Positions 1-9,126 of a stretch of 64,000 nucleotides of DNA are shown in pieces. Numbering within the stretch: position 1 is the stretch's first letter; each line of letters starts with the position of its first letter. Below the pieces are notes generated by a model. The model ran no database searches. It had not been told where the DNA came from and saw nothing but the letters and a program-made list of their open reading frames with translations. A program made the translations under genes and the position numbers. The DNA comes from Candidatus Saccharimonadota bacterium (GTDB lineage Bacteria; Patescibacteriota; Saccharimonadia; Saccharimonadales; Saccharimonadaceae), in NCBI GenBank assembly GCA_017962365.1, contig JAGCVL010000003.1, positions 49,454 to 113,453 of the forward strand, given 5' to 3'.

Positions 1-710
1 GTAGATATCACGGCGCGAATAAGACCGACCGGGTCAACCCCGATATGGTTGTAAAAATTGCGATCCTCGATGGCGATAGTCGCTTGGTACATGTACGGGC
101 TGATCTCATCTTGATCGACTACTAGGCGGTAGTTGTCGTTACCAGTATCTTTCCACAACACAACACCATTGCGATCTAGATATGTGTTGACCGTCTCGGA
201 AATATTCATCTCCTCAAGTCGCATTTCATCTAGTTGTGGTTTATAGTATAGGAATAGGCCGCCGATACCAATAACCATCAACAAAAACAATATGCCGATA
301 GTCTTAAGGATGGCTTTTTGGCCACGCCAGGAAAACCACCAACGAAAGACGCGCTTTGGATGAAGTCTAGCAAAGAAGCGCTTAATCGGCTCTTTTGGCA
401 AAGTTGCCAAATCTTCGGCGTGACGCCTAGCTTCGGCTTCTTTTCTTGCTTTTCTTTTTTCTTTATAACTCATAAAAAACTCTTTTGCTTTAACCGGAAA
501 ATTTTTAAAAGTTAGCTTTTCTTTTGGCTCGTCCAAACTTTCTTTGGATTCTTCGGGTTCTTTAGGCTCTTTTTGAGGCTCTTTGACTTTTTTGATCTCT
601 TTTACCTCTTTAATTGCTTTACCTAATGGCCTCTTTGTTGGTGGCAAAGAAACCTTAGCCTTATCATCCTTTTTGGATGGTAAACTAACTTCAATTTTCT
701 TTTTTACCAT
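1..710 (-). CDS. Class A penicillin-binding protein (PBP1A-type), N-terminal part
   Basis: The gene reads leftward off the window edge, so only the first 236 residues are visible. A long Lys/Glu-rich cytoplasmic tail (about 1-130) precedes one membrane segment (about 134-155). The transglycosylase (GT51) domain then begins, with the conserved run EDRNFYNHIGVDPVGLIRA at 215-233; Glu215 is the expected catalytic residue. The family polymerises lipid II glycan strands and crosslinks peptides outside the membrane; the transpeptidase domain should lie beyond the window. The ATG at 710 follows a -10 element by 7 nt with no Shine-Dalgarno site, so the mRNA is probably leaderless. It is divergent from murJ, the lipid II flippase, so both ends of the lipid II pathway share a promoter. 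The tail is longer and more charged than usual. Confidence 0.9.
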   Translation of the reverse strand, partial: MVKKKIEVSLPSKKDDKAKVSLPPTKRPLGKAIKEVKEIKKVKEPQKEPKEPEESKESLDEPKEKLTFKNFPVKAKEFFMSYKEKRKARKEAEARRHAEDLATLPKEPIKRFFARLHPKRVFRWWFSWRGQKAILKTIGILFLLMVIGIGGLFLYYKPQLDEMRLEEMNISETVNTYLDRNGVVLWKDTGNDNYRLVVDQDEISPYMYQATIAIEDRNFYNHIGVDPVGLIRAVIS

Positions 711-717
711 ATTATAT

Positions 718-737
718 ATTATAACACGTGTTATAAT
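718..737. promoter_or_regulatory. Palindromic bidirectional promoter for PBP1A and murJ
   Basis: The sequence ATTATAACACGTGTTATAAT is a perfect 20-bp palindrome. Each half is an extended -10 (TGTTATAAT). Exactly 7 nt separate each hexamer from the start codon on its side (ATG at 745 on plus, ATG at 710 on minus), so both mRNAs would start at or beside the start codon. Confidence 0.75.
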
Positions 738-744
738 AATAGTT

Positions 745-2385
745 ATGAAAAAGTTTAGGTTCCGGTCGGTCGTAAAAATGGCAAGCGCCAAGATGTCGGT
801 AAAATCCGCGGCAATTGTATTAGCTTCTTCTACGCTGATTTCGGCACTGCTTGGGCTTTTTCGCGATAGGCTTCTAAATTCATATTATCTTGGTACTTAT
901 CCTACTGGCATTGACGCTTATACGGCGGCATTTACGATTCCAGATTTTATGTTTTTTATTTTAACCTCTGGGGCGCTAGCCGTATCGTTTATACCGGTAT
1001 TTAATGAGCGTTTGATAAAAGGGAATAAAAAATCCGCCTGGGAAATGTCTTCATCGCTACTGAATTTGCTAGCACTTTTGACGCTAATAACTAGCGTGCT
1101 AATTATGATATTTGCGGACCCACTAATTAGATATATAGTTTCGCCTGGCCTCGACGAATCTGGCATGATTCTAGCAATCAATATGACCCGGGTAATCGCG
1201 ATAAACCCATTCCTATTTAGTATTGCTACCGTGCTGACCTCGATGCAGCAAGCGGTGGGGAGATTTGTGTTTTATGCGTTTGCGCCTGCTATATATAATA
1301 TAGGAATTATTATTGGTATTACCTGGTTTACTGGTGGGATTAATCTGTTTGGAGTGCAGCTGTTTGAGGGTGGTATCATGGGGGTAGCGATCGGTGTGAT
1401 TTTAGGTGCCGTGATGCAGCTTATCGTGTCTCTAATTGGGCTGTTTGGGCTAGGGTTTGACTATGAATTTAAAATTGCCTGGAAAAACCAAGGCTTTCGG
1501 ACTATTTTAAAATTATTGCCGCCGCGGTCACTGGATCAGGGGATTGACTATGTTAATGCTATCGTAAATACAAATCTGTCATCACGGATGGGGGCTGGGG
1601 CAGTAAGGTCGTTTAACCAGGCTTCGTCTCTACATCAGATGCCAGTAAATTTGATTGGCGTAGCGATTTCGACGGCGTTTTTCCCAAAGTTGACCGAGGA
1701 GCTGGGGGCTGGCGATGAAAATGAATTTTACAATACGTTCAGGAAAGCTCTCCGGATGATTCTGTGGATTTCTTTACCGGTAGCAGTAGTGGCATTCTTT
1801 ACTCGGGGATATGTGACGAGCTTTATTTCCAACATCGGTAGTAGCGACCAAAATGGCACAATCGCATCAATTCTCGGGACTTTGTGCGTAGCGATTTTTG
1901 CTAGGAGTGTATTTCATATTGCATCGCGAGGATTTTATGCCTACCAAGACACTAAGACGCCATTTAGGGTATCGATCGTGGCGATTGGTCTCACGATTGC
2001 ATTTTCGGTGTGGTTTTTCTTGCTCGGTTGGGGCGTAGATGGTCTAGGTATGGCGCAGTCGCTTGGGGCAGTGATTGAGATTATAATATTGCTCGCAATC
2101 TTGGAGAAGCGGAGCGGGCGGAAGCTTCTCACTCGCGATTTTTGGCAGGGGACCATCAGGATGACTTTTGCGACGGTGATTGCTGGATGCGTGGCGTTTT
2201 CACTCACCAAGTTTATCCCTCTGATGGCGACAGATGTGTCACTGGTGATTACCGTGCCGAAGTTTTTGATAATTACTGCAGGCTCGGTAGTGGCATATGT
2301 AATCGCAAGCTACTTCCTGGATCTCGACGAAGTAAAGCCAGTACTCGCACGAGTAAAGAAAATCTTATTCAGAAACGTGAAATAG
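745..2385 (+). CDS. murJ: Lipid II flippase MurJ (MVF family)
   Basis: This 546-residue, highly hydrophobic protein has the MurJ/MviN pattern of about 14 membrane helices. The N-terminal signature is recognisable (LGLFRDRLLNSYYLGT, then DAYTAAFTIPDF). It moves lipid II across the membrane for the PBPs, one of which is encoded divergently. An open frame extends upstream to 583, but the ATG at 745 is chosen because it starts MKKFRFRS, sits 7 nt after TATAAT, and gives the normal MurJ N-terminus. The stop (TAG, 2383-2385) lies next to the gatC -10 element. No Shine-Dalgarno is present, consistent with leaderless translation. Confidence 0.93.
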   Translation: MKKFRFRSVVKMASAKMSVKSAAIVLASSTLISALLGLFRDRLLNSYYLGTYPTGIDAYTAAFTIPDFMFFILTSGALAVSFIPVFNERLIKGNKKSAWEMSSSLLNLLALLTLITSVLIMIFADPLIRYIVSPGLDESGMILAINMTRVIAINPFLFSIATVLTSMQQAVGRFVFYAFAPAIYNIGIIIGITWFTGGINLFGVQLFEGGIMGVAIGVILGAVMQLIVSLIGLFGLGFDYEFKIAWKNQGFRTILKLLPPRSLDQGIDYVNAIVNTNLSSRMGAGAVRSFNQASSLHQMPVNLIGVAISTAFFPKLTEELGAGDENEFYNTFRKALRMILWISLPVAVVAFFTRGYVTSFISNIGSSDQNGTIASILGTLCVAIFARSVFHIASRGFYAYQDTKTPFRVSIVAIGLTIAFSVWFFLLGWGVDGLGMAQSLGAVIEIIILLAILEKRSGRKLLTRDFWQGTIRMTFATVIAGCVAFSLTKFIPLMATDVSLVITVPKFLIITAGSVVAYVIASYFLDLDEVKPVLARVKKILFRNVK

Positions 2386-2394
2386 TGATATAAT
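2386..2394 (+). promoter_or_regulatory. Extended -10 for leaderless gatC
   Basis: TGATATAAT lies directly after the murJ stop. The hexamer ends 6 nt before the gatC ATG at 2401, leaving no room for a ribosome binding site. Confidence 0.65.
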
Positions 2395-2400
2395 ATCTTT

Positions 2401-2688
2401 ATGGAGATAAAACGCGAGGATATTATACATCTTGGAAAGCTATCTAATTTTGATTTATCAGAGAAAGAGATAGAGAGCCTGAGCAAGGATATTTCGGAGA
2501 TTATTAAATACATTTCCCAGCTGGACGAGTTAAATACTGATGGAGTGGAGCCAACCTATCAGGTGTTTGAGATGGAAAACGTCTGGAGGAGTGATGAGAT
2601 TTTAGAGCAGGATGCTTCCATGGAGCAGCTCCTTGCGCTAACCAAAGAGGAAAAAGATAACCAAATAAAGGTACCAAAAGTCTTATGA
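2401..2688 (+). CDS. gatC: Asp-tRNA(Asn)/Glu-tRNA(Gln) amidotransferase subunit C
   Basis: The 95-residue protein has the GatC pattern: an N-terminal helix (IIHLGKLSNFDLSEKE), then DISEIIKYISQLDELNTDGVEPTYQ-like sequence, and a C-terminal tail ending in VPKVL. GatC stabilises GatA in the complex that converts misacylated Glu-tRNA(Gln) or Asp-tRNA(Asn) to the amide form. It is the first gene of the operon gatC-gatA-(4200 gene)-gatB. Its stop overlaps the gatA start (ATGA). Confidence 0.93.
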   Translation: MEIKREDIIHLGKLSNFDLSEKEIESLSKDISEIIKYISQLDELNTDGVEPTYQVFEMENVWRSDEILEQDASMEQLLALTKEEKDNQIKVPKVL

Positions 2689-4148
2689 AAATCGCCAACA
2701 AAACCGTAACAGCAACCAGATTAGTAAAAGACGCGCTTGAAAAAGCGAAGCATTTTGCAGATTATAATATTTTTACTTTTATCGACGAAGAGGGGGCACT
2801 AAAAAAAGCAGCCGAGATTGACGATAAAATCGCGCGCGGAGAAAAAGTCGGGCGACTCGCCGGGGTGCCGTATGCTTTGAAAGATAATTTTATGTCAACA
2901 CGCGGTGACACGACGGCGTCGGCGCATATTTTGGAGGGTTGCGCATCGCCGATTACGGCTACCGCAGTGGAGAGACTTGAAAATGAAGGCGCAATCATGA
3001 TTGGACGGACCAATCTTGATGCTTTTGCGCACGGATCTTCTACCGAGAATTCGTACTATGGACCAACTTTAAATGCGTACGATAAAACGCGCGTAGCTGG
3101 TGGGTCATCTGGTGGGTCGGCGGCAGCGGTAGCGCTTGATATTGTGGAATTTGCAACTGGGACCGACACTGGTGGATCTATTCGGCAGCCGGCTTCGTTT
3201 AATGGAGTGTATGGGCTCAAGCCGACTTATGGCGCCGTTTCGCGTTATGGGGTGGTAGCGATGGCTTCGTCGCTAGACTGTATTGGATTTTTCACCAAGA
3301 CGCCAGAGGATATGGACCTTTTGATGTCAGTTGCTTCCGGACGGGATCCGAAAGACCTCACCACACTACCAGATTTCTATAATACCAATCCGCAATTAGG
3401 CGATTCTCGACCCGTGGCTTCGCGCCCGTCGTTACGGGGCTCCGCCGCTCAGTCCGCTCCCGTTGTCGCGGAAGGTCTCGAATCACCTAAATTGCGGATT
3501 GGCATCATCAAGGATTTTGATAATGATGTGGTGGATGCGGAGATTCGGGAGACGCTTAAAGATAAATGTGAACTTCTGAAGTCGAAGGGGTATGAGATTG
3601 TGGAGCTTGAGATGCCGAGCTTGAAGTATGCGCTCGCAGTTTATTACATCATCCAACCGGCCGAAGTGGCATCGAATTTATCGCGGTACGACGGAGTAAG
3701 ATATGGTTTTCGGTCGGAAAAGTCTGGCGATCTAGACAGCTTGTATGGTAATACTAGGAGCGAAGGTTTTATGCCGGAAAACAAGCGGCGAATTATGATC
3801 GGCAATTTCGTACTATCTAGCGGATTCTTTGATGCGTATTTCTTAAAGGCGGCAAAGGCGCGTACCATGATTGCGGATGAGTATAAAAAAGCCTTTGAAA
3901 AATGCGACTTTATCTTGACACCAGTGTCGCCAAGCCCGGCATTTAAGCTTGGCGAAAAGGTAAACGACCCAGTAGCTATGTATCTGGAAGATTTGATGAG
4001 TGTGTCACTAAATCTTGCTGGCGTACCAGGGCTCGCAATCCCAGCCGGAAGAAATAAAGCTGGTCTACCGATTGGTTTGCAACTGGTAGCACCACGCAGA
4101 CAAGACAAGGCGCTAATTGAATTTGCCAAGGAGTTACAAGATGAGTAA
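2685..4148 (+). CDS. gatA: Asp-tRNA(Asn)/Glu-tRNA(Gln) amidotransferase subunit A, with an inserted segment
   Basis: A 487-residue amidase-signature enzyme. It releases ammonia from glutamine (or uses asparagine) for the GatB reaction. Visible catalytic elements are Lys66 in VPYALKDNF, the GGSSGGS glycine-serine loop (139-145) and the nucleophile Ser165 in TGGSIRQPA. Between the conserved DLTTLPDFY and LRIGIIKDF segments there is an extra stretch (about residues 236-268) rich in Ser, Arg, Ala and Pro. At DNA level it is bounded by an imperfect inverted repeat (see 3390-3497), so it looks like an in-frame insertion. The start overlaps gatC by ATGA. Confidence 0.93.
   Translation: MKIANKTVTATRLVKDALEKAKHFADYNIFTFIDEEGALKKAAEIDDKIARGEKVGRLAGVPYALKDNFMSTRGDTTASAHILEGCASPITATAVERLENEGAIMIGRTNLDAFAHGSSTENSYYGPTLNAYDKTRVAGGSSGGSAAAVALDIVEFATGTDTGGSIRQPASFNGVYGLKPTYGAVSRYGVVAMASSLDCIGFFTKTPEDMDLLMSVASGRDPKDLTTLPDFYNTNPQLGDSRPVASRPSLRGSAAQSAPVVAEGLESPKLRIGIIKDFDNDVVDAEIRETLKDKCELLKSKGYEIVELEMPSLKYALAVYYIIQPAEVASNLSRYDGVRYGFRSEKSGDLDSLYGNTRSEGFMPENKRRIMIGNFVLSSGFFDAYFLKAAKARTMIADEYKKAFEKCDFILTPVSPSPAFKLGEKVNDPVAMYLEDLMSVSLNLAGVPGLAIPAGRNKAGLPIGLQLVAPRRQDKALIEFAKELQDE
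3390..3497 (+). repeat. Palindromic in-frame insertion element within gatA
   Basis: Left arm 3390-3412 and right arm 3474-3497 are imperfect inverted repeats, matching over most of about 23 positions (CCGCAATTAGGCGATTC against the complement of GAATCACCTAAATTGCGG). The interior is GC-rich and contains smaller complementary runs. It is translated in frame without stops. Its position between conserved GatA segments resembles Rickettsia palindromic elements, which insert into coding genes. Confidence 0.55.
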
Positions 4149-4158
4149 ATATAATTCT

Positions 4159-4187
4159 ATTATAGCACACTTTGCTAGATTTGTCAA
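4159..4187 (-). promoter_or_regulatory. Consensus promoter pointing antisense into gatA
   Basis: On the minus strand this reads TTGACA, a 17-nt spacer ending in TGC, then TATAAT. It points back into the 3' end of gatA, with no gene on that strand. The last 17 nt, GCAAAGTGTGCTATAAT, are identical to the promoter of the orphan gene at 44764. Confidence 0.55.
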
Positions 4188-4199
4188 GGGGGTAAAATA

Positions 4200-4619
4200 A
4201 TGGACGGCGGGGTTGTAACTTTTGTGATCGCCATCGTCATTGTGGCGGCACTAGTGCTCGTCGCGATGATTTTGACCAAAAAACGTGCGCATAGATTTAA
4301 TCAGGAAGAATATCAGACAAGATTTCTCAGGATTGAAAACCGCCTAAATAAGGAGAATCTGGCGACTTTTTCGCTTTCTATTATTGACGGCGACAAGCTA
4401 CTGGACAAGGCCTTAATAGAGGCCGGCATACCTGGTAAGACAATGGGGGACAGGCTGAAAAAGTCTGGCGATAAATTTACAGATATCAACGCAGTGTGGC
4501 GAGCACATAAGCTACGCAACATGATTGCGCACGAGGACGGAATGGAAATCTCATACCGACAAGCAGCGGGGGCACTCGCGATTTACAAGCAAGCATTAAA
4601 GGATTTAGGAGCAATATGA
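4200..4619 (+). CDS. Single-pass membrane protein with HEPN-like motif, unknown function
   Basis: The 139-residue protein has one N-terminal membrane helix (about 5-26) and a helical soluble domain. Residues 104-112 read KLRNMIAHE; the R-x4-H pattern (Arg106, His111) is the signature of HEPN domains, many of which are RNases or nucleotide-binding helical bundles. No catalytic claim can be made from this motif alone. An AGGGGG Shine-Dalgarno precedes the ATG. It is the third gene of the gat operon and its stop overlaps the gatB start (ATGA), so translation is coupled. Its role there is unknown. Confidence 0.75.
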   Translation: MDGGVVTFVIAIVIVAALVLVAMILTKKRAHRFNQEEYQTRFLRIENRLNKENLATFSLSIIDGDKLLDKALIEAGIPGKTMGDRLKKSGDKFTDINAVWRAHKLRNMIAHEDGMEISYRQAAGALAIYKQALKDLGAI

Positions 4620-6028
4620 AATACGTACCGACGATTGGAATTGAATGCCACGTGCAGCTTTGCACAAAAACGAAGCTGTTTTCTGAGGTGGATAACGATG
4701 CTAGAGGCAAAGAGCCAAATTCTTGTGTGTCGCCGGTGGATTACGCTTTGCCGGGGATGCTCCCAAGACTAAACGGTGAAGCAGTGCGCCTAGCTATCCT
4801 TGCAGGGCGAGCGATGAACTGTGAAATCAATTCATACTCTAGGTTTGACCGAAAACATTATTTCTATCCAGATTCACCAAAGGGGTACCAGATTACGCAG
4901 TTTTATCATCCGATTATTGGAGTGGGGTACGTAGAGTTGCCATCTGGCACTAAAGTCCGGATTGAGCATGCACACCTCGAGGGCGATGCGGGAAAATTGA
5001 CGCATTTTGACGGATATTCGTTAGTAGATTTGAACCGGGTCGATACGCCGCTAATTGAGATTGTATCAATGCCAGACATCCACTCGGCAAAAGATGCGCA
5101 TGACTATTGTAAGGAGTTGTGGCGCCTAATGCGTTACGCCGGAGTGACTTATGGCGACCTTTATAATGGCAATATGCGATTTGACGTAAATACGTCATTG
5201 GCGCCGGAGGGCTCAGATAAGCTCGGTACTAGGACAGAGGTAAAAAACCTAAATTCATTTAGAAGCGTGGAGCGAGCCGTAGAGTATGAAATTGCAAGGC
5301 AGACTAAGGTGCTAGAGTCAGGCGAAAAAGTAGTCCAGCAAACCCTAGGCTGGAGCGATGCGACCGGCAAGACTTCACCGCAGCGGTCTAAGGAAGTAGC
5401 AGCGGATTATCGCTATATGCCGGAGCCGGATTTACCGCCAATCAGATTATCGAGAGAGTTTATTGAGACTGAATCGGCAAAGTTACCACTGATGCCAGCT
5501 AGCTACAGAGCAAAGTTTGGGTCAGTTATACCTACTGATACCCTGGAAATTTTGCTTGATTACCCAGAACTGATGAGCAGATTAGGAGAAATCGCCCCCC
5601 ATGCGATTTCGCTAGTTTCTAATCTGTTTACCTCGGTGCTACTAGCAGAGGAGAAATCGGCGGAATATCTCAATGATTTGCCGACCGCGGCGGAACTTAG
5701 CGAACTTGCCGAGATGAATGAGAAAAAGGAGCTATCATCCACTGCGACGAAGGAAGTCTTCCTCAGATTATTTGACCCACAGATGAAGGGAAGAGGAGCA
5801 AGGCAGATCGCAAAGGAATTAGGGCTAATCCAGGAGAACAACCTTGGGGCACTAGAGAAAATAGTAGACGTAGTCCTCGCAAAGCCAGAGACTAAAAAAG
5901 CCCAAGATGATTTTAGGAATGGCGAGGAAAAGGTGATTGGATTCCTCGTGGGCCAGGTGATGAAAGAATCTCACGGCAAAGCAAACCCATCCGCCGTGCA
6001 AGAGATCTTACGAAAGAAATTAGCCTAA
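4616..6028 (+). CDS. gatB: Asp-tRNA(Asn)/Glu-tRNA(Gln) amidotransferase subunit B
   Basis: A 470-residue GatB. Characteristic segments include IGIECHVQL near the N-terminus, YFYPDSPKGYQITQF, the GNMRFDVNTSL region, RYMPEPDLPP and a C-terminal YqeY-like helical domain (KGRGARQIAKELGL, then HGKANPSAVQEILRKKL). GatB binds the misacylated tRNA, phosphorylates the side chain with ATP and amidates it with ammonia channelled from GatA. It closes the operon and overlaps the preceding gene by 4 nt. Confidence 0.95.
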   Translation: MKYVPTIGIECHVQLCTKTKLFSEVDNDARGKEPNSCVSPVDYALPGMLPRLNGEAVRLAILAGRAMNCEINSYSRFDRKHYFYPDSPKGYQITQFYHPIIGVGYVELPSGTKVRIEHAHLEGDAGKLTHFDGYSLVDLNRVDTPLIEIVSMPDIHSAKDAHDYCKELWRLMRYAGVTYGDLYNGNMRFDVNTSLAPEGSDKLGTRTEVKNLNSFRSVERAVEYEIARQTKVLESGEKVVQQTLGWSDATGKTSPQRSKEVAADYRYMPEPDLPPIRLSREFIETESAKLPLMPASYRAKFGSVIPTDTLEILLDYPELMSRLGEIAPHAISLVSNLFTSVLLAEEKSAEYLNDLPTAAELSELAEMNEKKELSSTATKEVFLRLFDPQMKGRGARQIAKELGLIQENNLGALEKIVDVVLAKPETKKAQDDFRNGEEKVIGFLVGQVMKESHGKANPSAVQEILRKKLA

Positions 6029-6052
6029 AAATAGCAAATTATTGCGCTAACG

Positions 6053-6081
6053 TTGACTTTTTTGGTGTTTTGTGATATAAT
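6053..6081 (+). promoter_or_regulatory. Consensus promoter of the orphan gene at 6131
   Basis: TTGACT (6053-6058), a 17-nt spacer ending in TGA, and TATAAT (6076-6081). The mRNA would carry a leader of about 42 nt with a strong Shine-Dalgarno (AAGGAGGGGG) ahead of ATG 6131. Confidence 0.7.
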
Positions 6082-6130
6082 TAAAGAAGGTCTCGCTACT
6101 TTCAAAAAAATTAAAAGGAGGGGGTTATCC

Positions 6131-6790
6131 ATGAGTAAGAGGGACCAGGAATTTACGAATTTTGATGGTGAAGCAAAAGCTAAAACCATCAAGGGCAACT
6201 GGTACGACCAGCACAGCTGGTCACCTGAAGCAAAGCGCACCTTCTTCCGTGCAGCTCAGGGGCACGACCATGCTCCCGATCTCGGGCGAAAGGAGATGGA
6301 TGAGGCCATGGCTGAAATTTTGGTCAGTGACCTCTACCTTCTCAGCCTTCCGGCTGAGGCTCGGACGATTCTGCAGTGCTGCGGGATGGCTGCCCTGAAA
6401 GAAGAGGCAATGAAGCTCGCCTATCAGTTTGGAGGATACAATATCCTCTGCTGGTACGGACGGCTGCCGCGAAGCCTCCGGAAAGGGGCAATCTCCATTG
6501 GTAGAGGCTTTCATCTGGTGAAGGCCGAGACCGGGATGCCGCTTCGGGAGTTCCTGTATTTTACAAAATTCCTTAGCTCTACGACGGCTTTAACCAAAGC
6601 GGACGCTTCTATCCTGCAAGAATGGTCCGGAATGCCTCAGGATAGGATGTGTGACTTTGTCCACGTCCTGCTTAGCTACCTGCAGGAGTTCCTGCGCCAG
6701 CAACACGATGCCGCCGCGCAACACAATGCCGCCGCGCAACACGAAACCAAGGTCATGCAGATCACTGTGATCCACATAACCTTGGGTTAA
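6131..6790 (+). CDS. Orphan protein of unknown function (219 aa)
   Basis: I do not recognise this family. It looks soluble, with no signal peptide or membrane helix. A predicted helical core contains paired Cys (LQCCGMAAL, 81-89). A C-terminal repeat QHDAAAQHNAAAQHE (191-205) is encoded by an 18-bp tandem repeat (6701-6745). The start is chosen for its strong Shine-Dalgarno AAGGAGGGGG. The gene stands alone between gatB and fusA, with its own consensus promoter and terminator. Its codons are visibly more GC-rich and C/G-ending (CTC, CTG, CGG, GCC) than those of the flanking genes, which suggests a different origin or different selection. Confidence 0.7.
   Translation: MSKRDQEFTNFDGEAKAKTIKGNWYDQHSWSPEAKRTFFRAAQGHDHAPDLGRKEMDEAMAEILVSDLYLLSLPAEARTILQCCGMAALKEEAMKLAYQFGGYNILCWYGRLPRSLRKGAISIGRGFHLVKAETGMPLREFLYFTKFLSSTTALTKADASILQEWSGMPQDRMCDFVHVLLSYLQEFLRQQHDAAAQHNAAAQHETKVMQITVIHITLG
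6701..6745 (+). repeat. 18-bp tandem repeat in the orphan gene
   Basis: Two near-identical 18-bp units (CAACACRATGCCGCCGCG, one base different) and a third partial unit encode a six-residue repeat of the QHDAAA/QHNAAA type. Such runs are prone to copy-number change. Confidence 0.7.
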
Positions 6791-6797
6791 CACCCCC

Positions 6798-6828
6798 GCC
6801 CTGGGCCTAAAAGCCCGGGGCATTTTTT
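6798..6828 (+). terminator. Intrinsic terminator after the 6131 gene
   Basis: Stem GCCCTGGGC / GCCCGGGGC with loop CTAAAA, followed by a T-run. Confidence 0.85.
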
Positions 6829-6923
6829 ATGTATTTTTTAATTTTTATGATATAATAGTAAAAATATGTCTTTTTGAGCGTGGAACTTAAGGACTTATAA
6901 TAATAATTTTAATAAAGGAGCGT

Positions 6924-9023
6924 ATGGCTACTGAGATAAACGACCTGGCTAAGTTGCGAAATATTGGTATTATTGCGCATATTGACGCCGGCAAGACGAC
7001 GACCTCGGAAGCGATTCTATATCGCACAGGTCTTAAACACAAAATTGACCTAGTAAAGGGCGGCACCGGTGGTGCTGATACCGACTGGATGGAGCAGGAA
7101 AAGGAACGTGGTATCACGATTACCTCAGCTGCTGTGACGGTTTACTGGAAAAATCATCAAATCAACATTATCGATACCCCGGGGCACATCGACTTTACCG
7201 CTGAGGTGGAGCGCTCGCTTCGCGTGCTAGATGGCGCAGTGGTGGTATTTGATGGTAAAATGGGCGTCGAGGCACAGTCTGAGACGGTGTGGCGCCAGGC
7301 AACCAAGTACGGAATTCCACGCATTTGTTTTGTAAATAAAATCAACCAAATCGGTGGCGATTTCTATAAGTCGCTCGATTCAATCCACAAGCGTTTGTCT
7401 AAAAACGCAGTGGCGATTCATTTGCCAATTGGTTTTGAAAAGGATATCTGTGGCGTAGTAGACCTCGTAGATATGAAGGCTTACACCTATAAAGATTACG
7501 CTGACCACGAGCTAACCGTGGGCGAAATTCCAGCCGACATGCTTGAGAAGGCCAAGAATGCTCGTTCGATGCTCGTAGAAGAGGCTGTGCAAGCCGATGA
7601 GGCTTTGATGGATAAGTATTTCTCTCAGGGCGAAGAGGCTATCACTGAGGTGGAGCTCAAAGCTGCACTTAGAAAGCGCGTGCTCGACGGTGATTTCTTC
7701 TTAGTGACTGGTGGCGATGGTCGTGGCGTGATCGTAGAAAAAGTTCTCGACCTCATGACTGACTATTTGCCATCTCCGCTTGACCGTGACCAAGGTCAGA
7801 CCGTTGGTACCGATCCAAAGACTGGCGATCAGATCGTGCGTAAGGCTGAAAATTCCGAGCCACTCACCGCTCTCGCATTTAAGATTGCTACTGACCCATT
7901 TGTGGGTAAACTTATCTTTATCCGCGTGTACGCTGGCACCCTCAGGTCCGGTGATACCGTGATGAATGCCACGACTGGCGACAAAGAGCGCATTGGCCGC
8001 TTGGTGCGTATGCACGCAAACGACCGGAAAGAGATTTCTGAAATCAAAGCCGGCGATATCGCGGCAGTGGTAGGACTTAAAAACTGTACTACCGGTACGA
8101 CGATTTGTAATCCAGCACATCCGATTCTTCTAGAGTCGATTGACTTCCCAGATCCACCGGTATCGATTGCCGTGGAACCAAAGACTAAGGCCGACCAGGA
8201 AAAAATGGGTCTCGGGCTTTCTAAGCTCGCCGAAGAAGATCCGACTTTCCGCGTTCATACCGATGAAGAAACCGGTCAGACCATTATTTCTGGTATGGGT
8301 GAGCTTCACCTTGAGATTATTATTGACCGCTTGAAACGCGAGCACGGCGTAGAAGCCAACACTGGTGCACCGCAAGTTGCATACCGAGAGACGATTCGTG
8401 GCACCGCCGAGGCGCAAGGTAAACACATCAAGCAATCTGGTGGTCGTGGTCAGTACGGTGACGTTTGGGTCAAGTTTGAGCCAAACGAGCCGGGTAAGGG
8501 CTTTGAGTTTATCGATATGATTAAGGGTGGCGTGGTTCCACAAGAGTACCGCAAGCCAGTCCAGAAGGGTATCGAAGACACTTTGGCTGGTGGTGTGATT
8601 GCCGGCTACCCAGTAGTGGATGTCAAAGCTACGCTCTATGATGGTTCTTACCACGACGTAGACTCGTCCGAGCTCGCCTTCACCCTCGCCGGTGCTTTGG
8701 CAACTCGCGAAGGTATCAAAAAAGCGAACCCAGTCTTACTTGAGCCTGTGATGAAGCTTGAAATTACCACCCCAGAAGATTTCATGGGTGACGTAATCGG
8801 CGATATCAACTCAAGGCGTGGTCGCATCGACGAAATGGAAGATTTGAACGGTGGCGCAAAGCTAATCAAGGCTTTCTGTCCTTTGGCCAACCTATTTGGT
8901 TACACTGGCGACCTACGCGGTATGACCCAAGGTCGTGCAGCATCTTCGATGGAGCTCTTTGCTTACGAGGAAGTTCCACCTAACGTAGCTCAAGAGATTA
9001 TTGAGAAGAGAAATTCGAAATAA
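6924..9023 (+). CDS. fusA: Elongation factor G
   Basis: A 699-residue, full-length EF-G, the GTPase that drives ribosomal translocation. The G1 loop AHIDAGKTT is at about 18-26, RGIT (switch I) at about 61-64, DTPGHIDF (G3) and NKIN (G4, an NKxD variant) follow, and domains II-V continue to the C-terminus ([19 protein letters not shown]). The G4 motif reads [13 protein letters not shown] where most EF-Gs have NKMD. An extended -10 (TGATATAAT, 6848-6856) and the Shine-Dalgarno AAAGGAG (6913-6919) give a leader of about 60 nt. Codon choice is typical of highly expressed genes. A strong terminator follows. Confidence 0.97.
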   Translation: MATEINDLAKLRNIGIIAHIDAGKTTTSEAILYRTGLKHKIDLVKGGTGGADTDWMEQEKERGITITSAAVTVYWKNHQINIIDTPGHIDFTAEVERSLRVLDGAVVVFDGKMGVEAQSETVWRQATKYGIPRICFVNKINQIGGDFYKSLDSIHKRLSKNAVAIHLPIGFEKDICGVVDLVDMKAYTYKDYADHELTVGEIPADMLEKAKNARSMLVEEAVQADEALMDKYFSQGEEAITEVELKAALRKRVLDGDFFLVTGGDGRGVIVEKVLDLMTDYLPSPLDRDQGQTVGTDPKTGDQIVRKAENSEPLTALAFKIATDPFVGKLIFIRVYAGTLRSGDTVMNATTGDKERIGRLVRMHANDRKEISEIKAGDIAAVVGLKNCTTGTTICNPAHPILLESIDFPDPPVSIAVEPKTKADQEKMGLGLSKLAEEDPTFRVHTDEETGQTIISGMGELHLEIIIDRLKREHGVEANTGAPQVAYRETIRGTAEAQGKHIKQSGGRGQYGDVWVKFEPNEPGKGFEFIDMIKGGVVPQEYRKPVQKGIEDTLAGGVIAGYPVVDVKATLYDGSYHDVDSSELAFTLAGALATREGIKKANPVLLEPVMKLEITTPEDFMGDVIGDINSRRGRIDEMEDLNGGAKLIKAFCPLANLFGYTGDLRGMTQGRAASSMELFAYEEVPPNVAQEIIEKRNSK

Positions 9024-9035
9024 TCCCGTTCTAGT

Positions 9036-9066
9036 AAAATAGCCAGGGAATTACCCTGGCTATTTT
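9036..9066 (+). terminator. Intrinsic terminator of fusA
   Basis: Stem AGCCAGGG / CCCTGGCT with loop AATTA, followed by TATTTT. Confidence 0.9.
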
Positions 9067-9090
9067 GATCTACTATTCATCGGTACGAAA

Positions 9091-9118
9091 AATCCCCCGG
9101 TTTTTAAGCCGGGGGATT
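9091..9118 (-). terminator. Terminator of the 9127 gene
   Basis: Stem AATCCCCCGG / CCGGGGGATT. In the minus direction it is followed by a T-run (GATTTTTCG). Confidence 0.85.
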
Positions 9119-9126
9119 AAGGTGCT

